Source: Alicyclobacillus kakegawensis NBRC 103104
Lineage (GTDB): Bacteria > Bacillota > Bacilli > Alicyclobacillales > Alicyclobacillaceae
Direction of reading: 5' to 3'
Assembly: GCF_001552655.1 (NCBI RefSeq)
Contig: NZ_BCRP01000005.1
Location: forward strand, 1 to 64,000
DNA length: 64,000 nt
Within the stretch, counting starts at the first letter, position 1. Each line of letters begins with the position of its first letter. A program made the position numbers and the translations under genes. This document shows positions 57,080-64,000 of this stretch, piece after piece. The notes under the pieces were generated by a model that was not told the DNA's origin, searched no databases, and saw only the letters and a program-made list of their open reading frames with translations.

Positions 57080-60000
57080 ATGTACCGAAAAGTGGACGCC
57101 AAGGAACCGGCCAAAGCGCGCGAGCAGCGCGTGCTCTCGTTTTGGCGGGAGCACGACGTGTTCCGGGAGAGCGAGCGGATGCGCGAGGGCAGCCCGGAGT
57201 TCGTGTTCTACGAAGGTCCCCCGACCGCAAACGGGCGGCCCCACCCCGGCCACGTGCTGACCCGGGTGATGAAGGATGTCTACCCGCGCTACCGGACGAT
57301 GAAGGGGTTTCACGTCACGCGCAAGGCGGGATGGGACACACACGGCCTGCCCGTCGAGATTGAAGTGGAAAAAAAGTTTGGCATCAGCGGCAAGAAGCAG
57401 ATTCAGGAGTTCGGGATTGAACGCTTTGTCCAAGAGTGCAAGAACAGTGTCTTCACTTACGAACAGACGTGGCGGGAACTGTCTGAGCGGCTGGGCTATT
57501 GGGTGGACCTGGATAACCCGTACATGACGCTGACAGACGATTATATTGAATCGGTCTGGCACCTGTTGAAAACCATCTACGAAAAAGGACTGCTGTACAA
57601 AGGCCACCGGGTGAGCCCTTACTGCCCACACTGCGAAACCACGCTGTCTAGCCATGAGGTGGCGCAGGGCTACAAGGATGTCAAGGACTTATCGGTGACG
57701 GCCAAGTTCCGCCTGCTTGACCCATCGGAGGTCGCGCGGGTGTTCGCGCAGGGACAGTTGCCGGATGACACCCCGACATACATCCTGGCCTGGACAACCA
57801 CCCCCTGGACGCTGCCGAGCAATGTGGCGCTGGCGGTCAACCCGGAGTTTACGTACGTGCTGATTCATGACGCGGCGGCCAAGGAGAACTACGTCGTCGC
57901 GGAGGGCCGCAAGGAGCACTACCTGACGGAGGAGCGACGCGTCGTCACCGCCTGCACCGGCGCAGAGTTGGCCGGCCTGCGCTATCAACCGGTGTTTCCA
58001 TACGTGACCGTCGACGGGAAAAAACACGTCGTCGTCACCTCCAGCCACGTGACCGACGAATCCGGCACCGGCGTCGTGCACATGGCGCCGGCCTTCGGCG
58101 AGGACGACTACCGCGTCTGTCAGGAAAACGGCGTGGTGTTTGTCAATTTTGTCGACCTTTCCGGCCACTTCACCGACACCGTCAGCGACTTCGCCGGCCG
58201 CTTCGTCAAGGACGAACAAGTCAACGTGGATATCGTCAAGCACCTGGCGGCGCGCGGTCTGGTCTATGACAAGGGCAAGCACGAACACGCGTACCCCCAC
58301 TGCTGGCGCTGCGACACACCCTTGTTGTATTACGCGATTGACAGCTGGTTCATTCGCATGACCGCCATCAAGGCCGAGGTCATCGAAAACTCGCGCGGCG
58401 TCCATTGGATCCCGGAGCACATCCGCGACGGCCGCATGGGAAATTTTCTGGAAAACCTGGTCGATTGGAATCTGTCGCGCAGCCGCTATTGGGGCACTCC
58501 ACTGCCGATTTGGGTGTGCGACCGCTGCGGGCGCACCGAGTGCATCGGATCGAAGGCCGAGCTGAAGGAGCGGGCCGGCCGGTTGCCGCAGGAACTGCAC
58601 AAGCCGTACATCGACGATGTCCGCTGGACCTGCGCGTGCGGCGGCCGGATGGAGCGGGTGCCCGAGGTCATCGACGTCTGGTTTGACTCCGGCAGCATGC
58701 CGTTTGCCCAGTGGCACTACCCATTTGAGAACCAGGAGCAATTCCACCGGCTGTACCCGGCCGATTACGTCTGCGAGGCGATTGATCAGACACGCGGCTG
58801 GTTCTACAGCCTGTTGGCCATTTCGTCGCTGGTCAAGGGAATGGCCCCGTATAAAAACGTGCTGGTGCTGGGCCACGTGGTGGACGAGGACGGCAAGAAA
58901 ATGTCCAAGTCGAAAGGCAACGTGATCGATCCGTTCGAGGCTTTCGACCTGCACGGTGCGGACGCGCTGCGCTTCTATTTCCTGGTCAACACCCAGCCGT
59001 GGAACTCGCAGCGCTTCTACCACCGAGCAGTGGCAGAGGCCAAGGCGAAGTTTATCGACCTTCTGCAGAACGTGCACGCCTTCTACGCGCTGTACGCTGG
59101 CATCGACGGCTTCTGCCCGGCCGAGCATCACGTGCCGGTGGCCGAGCGGCCGCTCATGGACCGTTGGATTCTGGCCCGCCTGCACGATACCATCCGGCGC
59201 GCGGACGAGGCCCTGGCGGCGTTCGACGCGACCACGGCAGCGCGCCAGATCCAGGGTCTGGTCAATGACTTGTCGACCTGGTACGTGCGCCGCAACCGCG
59301 AGCGGTTCTGGGCGGGCGGCATGGAGGCGGACAAGGCAGCGGCGTTCTTGACCCTGTACGAAGTCCTGGCGACTGTGGCCAAGCTGATTGCGCCCCTGAC
59401 CCCGTTCATCGCGGAGGAACTGTACCAAAATGTCGTGCGCAGTTGGGACGAGACCGCTCCCGTCAGCGTCCACCTGTGCGACTTCCCAGTCGCGGAGGCG
59501 GACCTCGTGGACGAGCGCCTCTTGGATGAGATGGACTGGGTTCTCTGGGCGGTGGAATCCGCGCGGCACCTGCGCAACGAAAGCAAGCTGAAAACCAGGC
59601 AACCGCTCTCCACCCTCTATCTGCCGCAAAACCTGGAGGATGTGCTGGGCAAGTTCACCGACATCCTGGCCGAGGAGTTGAACGTCAAGGAGGTTGCCTT
59701 TGTGCAGCTGGAGGAGATTGCCCGTCCGGAGCTGTTCCTCAACCTGAAAGAGGTCGGCCGGGCATACGGAAAAGAAGTGCCGGCCATCAACCAGGCGGCC
59801 AAGCAGGCGGCTCCGCAGGTGATGGCTGCGTTTGCGGCCGAGGGCAAGGTGGAGTTAGCCGGGCGCGTTATCACCCGCGACATGGCGGAAATCCGCTACC
59901 ACGCGGCATTTCCGGGTCTTATCGACGTCTCCGGCCGTGGATTCGTCGGCCTCAACACCCAGTTGACGCCAGAACTCATTGAGGAAGGGTTTGTCCGGGA

Positions 60001-60232
60001 AATCATCTCCAAAATGCAGATGATGCGCAAAGAGGTCGACTATGAGGTGACGGCCAAGGTTGTGTTCGCCGCCTACGGGGACGAGGAGGTGCTGGCCATT
60101 CTGCGCCGCCATCAGGAGCGGATTGCCCGGACTGTCCTGATTCGCGATGTCCATTTTGGCAGCATGGAAGGTGATCTGACCAAGGAGTGGGACATCAACG
60201 GAAAACCGCTGACGCTGACGGTGAAAGGCTGA
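57080..60232 (+). CDS. ileS: isoleucyl-tRNA synthetase (IleRS2-like)
   Basis: A 1050-residue class I synthetase. HIGH is HPGH in YEGPPTANGRPHPGHVLTR near residue 50; KMSKS is DGKKMSKSKGNVIDP near 610. The editing domain (about 190-390) has TTPWTLPSNVALAVNP and GTGVVHMAPAFGEDD. The length, the PTANGRPHPGH form and AGWDTHGLPVEIEVEKKFGISGKKQI place it with the longer type 2 (eukaryote-like) IleRS, known for lower mupirocin sensitivity, instead of the 920-residue type of B. subtilis. A ribosome site AGGAGG precedes the ATG. Confidence 0.95.
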   Translation: MYRKVDAKEPAKAREQRVLSFWREHDVFRESERMREGSPEFVFYEGPPTANGRPHPGHVLTRVMKDVYPRYRTMKGFHVTRKAGWDTHGLPVEIEVEKKFGISGKKQIQEFGIERFVQECKNSVFTYEQTWRELSERLGYWVDLDNPYMTLTDDYIESVWHLLKTIYEKGLLYKGHRVSPYCPHCETTLSSHEVAQGYKDVKDLSVTAKFRLLDPSEVARVFAQGQLPDDTPTYILAWTTTPWTLPSNVALAVNPEFTYVLIHDAAAKENYVVAEGRKEHYLTEERRVVTACTGAELAGLRYQPVFPYVTVDGKKHVVVTSSHVTDESGTGVVHMAPAFGEDDYRVCQENGVVFVNFVDLSGHFTDTVSDFAGRFVKDEQVNVDIVKHLAARGLVYDKGKHEHAYPHCWRCDTPLLYYAIDSWFIRMTAIKAEVIENSRGVHWIPEHIRDGRMGNFLENLVDWNLSRSRYWGTPLPIWVCDRCGRTECIGSKAELKERAGRLPQELHKPYIDDVRWTCACGGRMERVPEVIDVWFDSGSMPFAQWHYPFENQEQFHRLYPADYVCEAIDQTRGWFYSLLAISSLVKGMAPYKNVLVLGHVVDEDGKKMSKSKGNVIDPFEAFDLHGADALRFYFLVNTQPWNSQRFYHRAVAEAKAKFIDLLQNVHAFYALYAGIDGFCPAEHHVPVAERPLMDRWILARLHDTIRRADEALAAFDATTAARQIQGLVNDLSTWYVRRNRERFWAGGMEADKAAAFLTLYEVLATVAKLIAPLTPFIAEELYQNVVRSWDETAPVSVHLCDFPVAEADLVDERLLDEMDWVLWAVESARHLRNESKLKTRQPLSTLYLPQNLEDVLGKFTDILAEELNVKEVAFVQLEEIARPELFLNLKEVGRAYGKEVPAINQAAKQAAPQVMAAFAAEGKVELAGRVITRDMAEIRYHAAFPGLIDVSGRGFVGLNTQLTPELIEEGFVREIISKMQMMRKEVDYEVTAKVVFAAYGDEEVLAILRRHQERIARTVLIRDVHFGSMEGDLTKEWDINGKPLTLTVKG

Positions 60233-60557
60233 AGACAGTGTTCGTCGCCCGTCCCGGGCTAGTGAGGCTCGGGATGGGTTTTTTATGTGGAAGGGTCCAC
60301 AAAAGGTCTGGATTCCTTATGTGGCTCCAACTACGATGCGAATCGTTCCGCTTGTGCTCGGGGGTTGTCGGCAGCTGGCCAAGGTGAAATCATAGCTGCG
60401 CATGCACCTTCACTCTCCGGTATTTTTCGTAACCCTCACCACAAGCCTTGAATCGAACACGCGAGTGCGGGCAATGGCGACTCCCAGCCAACATGACATC
60501 ACGCAGGATGGGGAAAGATGCAACTAAGTCACCAACCCAGTACAATGGAGGCGTATC
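60233..60557. other. gene-less stretch between ileS and the SDR gene
   Basis: Apart from the ileS terminator (60248-60284) there is no gene. Two short repeats are visible (TTATGTGG at 60283 and again near 60317), and GTGG/CCAC around 60287-60300 can pair. I see no confident promoter for the SDR gene. Confidence 0.4.
60248..60284 (+). terminator. Rho-independent terminator of ileS
   Basis: CCCGTCCCGGGCT and GGCTCGGGATGGG pair around a short AGTGA-type loop and are followed by TTTTTT. It starts 16 bases past the ileS stop. Confidence 0.88.
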
Positions 60558-61427
60558 ATGACCGTCCAGACATCCTTTCCACAGTCCTTTCCCGCCCAAC
60601 ATCAGGATCGTCAACCGGGACTTGAATCGGTGATGAACCCACTGCCCACGGCGGAAGACCCAAGCTATAAAGCGGCCGGGAAGCTTGCCGGGAGAGCCGC
60701 CATCATCACAGGCGGAGACAGCGGCATAGGTCGCGCAGTGGCCATCGTGTTTGCGAAGGAAGGGGCGGATGTGGGCATCGTGTACCTCAACGAACATGAA
60801 GACGCCGAGGCCACGAAGGCGCGCGTCGAACAGTTGGGGAGGCGCTGCATACTGGAAGCGGGCGACGTGGGAGACGAGGCCTTTTGCCGCGATGCGGTCC
60901 GTCGCATCGTCAAGGCCATGGGACGCTTGGATATTCTCGTCAACAATGCGGCCGAGCAACACCCGCAGGACAGCGTCGAGAAGATCTCTGCAGAACAGCT
61001 GGAGCGTACGTTTCGCACCAACGTGTTTTCCTATTTTTACATGGTCAAGGCAGCGCTCCCATACCTCCAATCTGGATCCGCCATCATCAATACCGCGTCA
61101 GTCACTGCCTATGAGGGGAATGCGGGCCTCATCGACTATTCGGCGACGAAAGGGGCAATCGTCACCTTCACCCGCTCCCTGTCGTTGTGCCTGGCCGGGC
61201 GCGGTATCCGAGTGAACGGCGTAGCTCCGGGTCCTATCTGGACGCCGCTCATCCCCTCCACCAGCCCCGCAGAACAGGTGACCCACTTTGGCTCCAACAC
61301 GCCGCTGAACCGGGCCGGGCAGCCTTGCGAACTCGCCCCTGCTTACGTATACCTGGCGACGGACGATTCGTCCTACGTGTCCGGCCAGGTTCTGCATGTC
61401 AACGGCGGCACCGTGGTCAACGGGTGA
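60558..61427 (+). CDS. short-chain dehydrogenase/reductase (general-stress YhdF/YdaD type)
   Basis: A 289-residue NAD(P)-dependent oxidoreductase. After about 40 residues of leader (PLPTAEDPSYKAAGKLAGR, typical of the stress-protein subgroup) come the cofactor loop TGGDSGIGRA near 51, NNAAEQ near 131, catalytic Ser in NTASVTAYEG near 177 and YSATKGA near 190, then GVAPGPIWTPLIPS. Relatives in Bacillus (GS39/YdaD, YhdF) are sigma-B controlled; no such promoter is clear here. GGAGG lies six bases from the ATG. Confidence 0.9.
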   Translation: MTVQTSFPQSFPAQHQDRQPGLESVMNPLPTAEDPSYKAAGKLAGRAAIITGGDSGIGRAVAIVFAKEGADVGIVYLNEHEDAEATKARVEQLGRRCILEAGDVGDEAFCRDAVRRIVKAMGRLDILVNNAAEQHPQDSVEKISAEQLERTFRTNVFSYFYMVKAALPYLQSGSAIINTASVTAYEGNAGLIDYSATKGAIVTFTRSLSLCLAGRGIRVNGVAPGPIWTPLIPSTSPAEQVTHFGSNTPLNRAGQPCELAPAYVYLATDDSSYVSGQVLHVNGGTVVNG

Positions 61428-61524
61428 ACGGGCGCCACCGAGGCACAGACCGCGTAAGACGCAGGATCTGTGACACCAGCGGCGGCCGTGCCTGCAACGG
61501 TATCTCCACGAATCGGTACGAACC

Positions 61525-63393
61525 TTAACTACCGTGTACCTCGGGCATAGTGAATTTCTCAAGATTGACGGGCGCACTGGGCAATCCAACGATAAGTTTT
61601 CCTGTCTGCTGATTGTACACCTCCAACTGTCCCTTGGAGTTCTGCACAGCAAAGTCGCCGCGATGCAAGGTGACCGAACCCCCGGTGCCCGTCAGTTTCA
61701 CCGAGTACCCTGTTGACGGGATGACCTGATACACGTTATCCAGCTGGACTTCCGTTGAAGGCACCCACCCGAGGCCGACGATGTGGTACCACAATGTGGC
61801 AAACTCCTTATTTCCGCCTGACATGCCGATTGTCAGGAATTCCGCCATTTCGTCAATATGGTACACTTGACCCTTATGTAATGACGTTCCTGCAGCTGGG
61901 AACAGCCGCGCCCATGTCGCGTCATCACAGACACCGGTCCCAAGCAGTCCATGCGCCTGCTGGTACTGTTCCACCGCCTGAGCGGTTTGCGGGCCGAACA
62001 ATCCGTCCACCGCCAATTTGGGATAGACGTTCGGATCCTGATTCAATGCCTGTTGGAGTTGCATGACTGCAGGGAATGACGTCGCTGACGTTGTCTGTGA
62101 CAACGTTCCGTACAAGAAATCGTCCTCGGCATCCGCGTTCAGGCTCGGAAAGACGGGCAGGGAGCTGTACGGCGATGTGGGGGCCACCTCTGCCATGGCA
62201 TCTGTGCCGACTTTGTACACGGGCTCGGTGCTCGATAAAGGCGCCGGCGCCTTGTTGGAAGACTGATATTGTACATAATCACTCTTCGAACCGCCAGTTT
62301 GAAACACATATTCGTTCATGATCTCCCCGATGCTAGTGGCCCATCCTGGATCCGAGGCGTAATTCGCCTTGCTCATTCCGGTTAATGTCGGAGAGCCGCC
62401 GTAATGGGTAGCCCCAGGCGTTAAGTAATTTTGTCGGACCTCCCACGCTTCGAACATAATGGCATACTCGCTTGACGGAAATGTGCCGCCATAACCGTAG
62501 GCGTCGTCGCCGTAAGCCCCGTAGCCAAACCAGTTGTTCTTCTTCAATGCCAGGTCACTGGTTCCCCATCCTGTCTCTAAAGCCGCATGAGCCAGCAAAT
62601 ACGTGGCATTGGCTCCATACTGATTTTGGGCATTGACAAAGTATGCACCCAACCCTTCCATGTCTCCCTTATGGTTTGCGGCAATCCATCCGTCAATTTG
62701 ACTGGCCGTGACCGAAGCCGGTGCCGGATACCGCAAATCCACATTGATAAAAAACGAATAAGTCACGTAGATACTCTGTTTCTTGGTCTGGAGGCCATTG
62801 GTGGCGACAGCGGTGATGGTGTTCTTGCCATCGCGCAGTTTCAGGGAAAAGGCGAAACGACCGTTCTGCAACTTACTGCCGCTCTGCGGCTTACCGTTCA
62901 GATACAGCTTGACGGACTTCTCATTGCTGTTCACGGTGACCTTTTGCGAGGCCAACGTGACCACTTGCCCATTACCCAGACCGCTGATGCTCACCGTCGG
63001 CGCCGCCGGCGCGGTCACCGTCACCTTATACCAGTGCGACAGGCCGTTCACCGTTACCTTCAACCAGGCGGACCCAGCCTTGTGGCCCGTGATGGTCACC
63101 TTGGCCTGACCACTCTTGTTGGTCACCACATGGCCCGCAGAGGCCGTGGCCACGCTCCTATCGTCGCTCTGGAAATACACCAGCGCCCCGCTGATGGCCT
63201 TGTTGTGCGCGTCCTTGATGGTAACCGTGAACGATTCCTTCTGGTTGACTACAAGGCTGTGAAGTTTGGTTACAGATTCGTGTGCGACTTTGGTCGTATT
63301 GTAGTGCGCTGATGCCGCCAGTGCCGACGCAGGTACGGTCATGGTTCCGACAACCGCAGACGCTGCCGCGATGCCCTTGAGCGTACGTTGCAA
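61525..63393 (-). CDS. secreted GH73 N-acetylglucosaminidase with Ig-like and peptidoglycan-binding domains
   Basis: A 622-residue autolysin. Signal peptide 1-28 (cleavage after ALAASA); a Big-type Ig domain (about 35-130; FTVTIKDAHNKAISGALVYFQS…); a second Ig-like beta domain (132-212); the glucosaminidase core (225-385) with catalytic Glu273 in YLLAHAALETGWGTSDLALKKNNWFGYGAYG; then a PG_binding_1 domain near 460-505 (LAVDGLFGPQTAQAVEQYQQAHGL) and a carboxyl domain with two beta repeats. It hydrolyses wall glycan outside the cell. The Ig domains before the enzyme are a less common arrangement. Confidence 0.88.
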   Translation of the reverse strand: MQRTLKGIAAASAVVGTMTVPASALAASAHYNTTKVAHESVTKLHSLVVNQKESFTVTIKDAHNKAISGALVYFQSDDRSVATASAGHVVTNKSGQAKVTITGHKAGSAWLKVTVNGLSHWYKVTVTAPAAPTVSISGLGNGQVVTLASQKVTVNSNEKSVKLYLNGKPQSGSKLQNGRFAFSLKLRDGKNTITAVATNGLQTKKQSIYVTYSFFINVDLRYPAPASVTASQIDGWIAANHKGDMEGLGAYFVNAQNQYGANATYLLAHAALETGWGTSDLALKKNNWFGYGAYGDDAYGYGGTFPSSEYAIMFEAWEVRQNYLTPGATHYGGSPTLTGMSKANYASDPGWATSIGEIMNEYVFQTGGSKSDYVQYQSSNKAPAPLSSTEPVYKVGTDAMAEVAPTSPYSSLPVFPSLNADAEDDFLYGTLSQTTSATSFPAVMQLQQALNQDPNVYPKLAVDGLFGPQTAQAVEQYQQAHGLLGTGVCDDATWARLFPAAGTSLHKGQVYHIDEMAEFLTIGMSGGNKEFATLWYHIVGLGWVPSTEVQLDNVYQVIPSTGYSVKLTGTGGSVTLHRGDFAVQNSKGQLEVYNQQTGKLIVGLPSAPVNLEKFTMPEVHGS

Positions 63394-63581
63394 GAACGTC
63401 CCTCCTCTTCCTTTCTTACTTCAAGAGATGCAGATCTTTAACATTCATCGCGAGACGATGGTAAGCCACGTCAGAGTACCCGTTTCTCCCCTGTTGAAAT
63501 CTATCTTAGGCCTTCTTTAAACGATTTGCGAGTCACGCAATTTTTGTGCCAATGAAAAAATTGTATTCCGAACCAAATAAC

Positions 63582-63604
63582 TACGGGAGCCGATCACGGC
63601 TCCC
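63582..63604 (-). terminator. probable terminator of galE
   Basis: CGGGAGCC GATCAC GGCTCCCG is a perfect eight-base stem. On the minus strand it is followed by TAGTTATTTGG, moderately T-rich. It lies 37 bases past the galE stop. Confidence 0.55.
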
Positions 63605-63640
63605 GCACCCTACACCCCTTTGCTGCAGAATGATGAGTTT

Positions 63641-64000
63641 TCACCGCTCATAGCCATGCGGATGGGAACGGTGCCAGCGCCACGCCGAATCCACAATCTC
63701 GCGCAGATCCGCCCGCTCGGGTCGCCATCCCAACACCTCGCGCGCTTTTTCAGAGGAAGCCACAAGGACGGCCGGATCGCCCTCGCGGCGCGGGCCGACC
63801 ACAGCCGGGATGATGCGCCCTGTCACCTCGCGGGCCACGTCAATCACCTGCTTGACGGAAAATCCCTCGCCGTTGCCCAGGTTGAACGCCTCCGCCACGG
63901 TGGTCCCTCCAGACTCATCCAACCGGCGCAGACGCTCCACGGCCAGACGATGGGCGGAGGCCAAGTCCATCACGTGGATGTAGTCGCGAACGCATGTGCC
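63641..64000 (-). CDS. galE: UDP-glucose 4-epimerase, 3' part
   Basis: Carboxyl 119 residues of GalE; the gene continues beyond the window edge. It begins in [22 protein letters not shown], the segment that closes the substrate site, and then [50 protein letters not shown] and a final helix, all canonical for GalE. It interconverts UDP-glucose and UDP-galactose for wall polysaccharide or galactose use. The nucleotide-binding and YxxxK parts lie outside. Confidence 0.92.
   Translation of the reverse strand, partial: GTCVRDYIHVMDLASAHRLAVERLRRLDESGGTTVAEAFNLGNGEGFSVKQVIDVAREVTGRIIPAVVGPRREGDPAVLVASSEKAREVLGWRPERADLREIVDSAWRWHRSHPHGYER

Noticed and set aside
60541-60546. TACAAT before the SDR gene as a promoter
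   Set aside because: It lies 11 bases from the ATG and overlaps the ribosome site, so it cannot be the -10 of this gene.
63394-63560. c-di-AMP (ydaO) riboswitch ahead of the autolysin gene
   Set aside because: Such riboswitches often control wall hydrolases, and a GGGTACTC-like stretch caught the eye, but the conserved core segments are missing.

Overview
The window looks like chromosome from a GC-rich, spore-former-type Firmicute, most likely an Alicyclobacillaceae relative. This rests on AGGAGG-type ribosome sites, frequent GTG/TTG starts, two T-box leaders, a CCA-encoding tRNA, and a gene order (ytoI, dnaE, accD, accA, pfkA, pyk, icd, mdh, two-component pair, polA, mutM, coaE) that is classic for Bacillales. 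The genus is an inference; no rRNA is present.

1-12.8 kb is an accessory, visibly lower-GC zone. It has a decayed ISL3 transposase remnant, an intact sugar operon on the minus strand (LacI regulator, lipoprotein binding protein, two permeases, GH30 glycosidase, then a strong terminator), a decayed IS3/IS150-type element, a LysR remnant, an aldo/keto reductase, a decayed enolase-superfamily dehydratase, a truncated IS256-type transposase and a CPBP membrane protein. The zone stops at the 3' end of a tRNA-Leu(GAG), after which conserved synteny begins.

12.8-36 kb is core metabolism and replication, almost all on the minus strand: ytoI-dnaE-pgpA, a DUF2007-like gene, accD-accA, pfkA-pyk, a T-box controlled trpS, an OmpR-type regulator and kinase, icd-mdh, polA-mutM-coaE-lytic transglycosylase, and tRNA-Leu. 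citZ is absent from its usual place beside icd. The run ends at a divergent YitT transporter gene and two tiny overlapping membrane proteins.

36.8-46.7 kb holds a cysK-thiD-thiM-thiE operon divergent from a two-domain sulfurtransferase that is translationally coupled to an unknown protein. It continues with argR, signal peptidase I, a Y-family polymerase behind a LexA-type box, and several small proteins (DUF3243, UPF0173 hydrolase, YlbF-like).

46.8-64 kb holds a truncated globin, an Xre regulator, a papain-fold protein, queC, a class A PBP with a long low-complexity tail, an IT-type permease, a fosmidomycin-resistance-type MFS transporter next to ispD, a GH130 phosphorylase, a T-box controlled type-2-like ileS, an SDR oxidoreductase, a secreted GH73 glucosaminidase and the 3' part of galE.

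I did not find a clearly new large system. The most interesting leads are small: the 11-bp inverted repeat carrying two divergent -10 boxes at the globin gene, the LexA box at dinB, the sulfurtransferase partner with a single cysteine, the paired tiny membrane proteins, the 32-residue membrane peptide overlapping dinB, and the tRNA-bounded decay zone.
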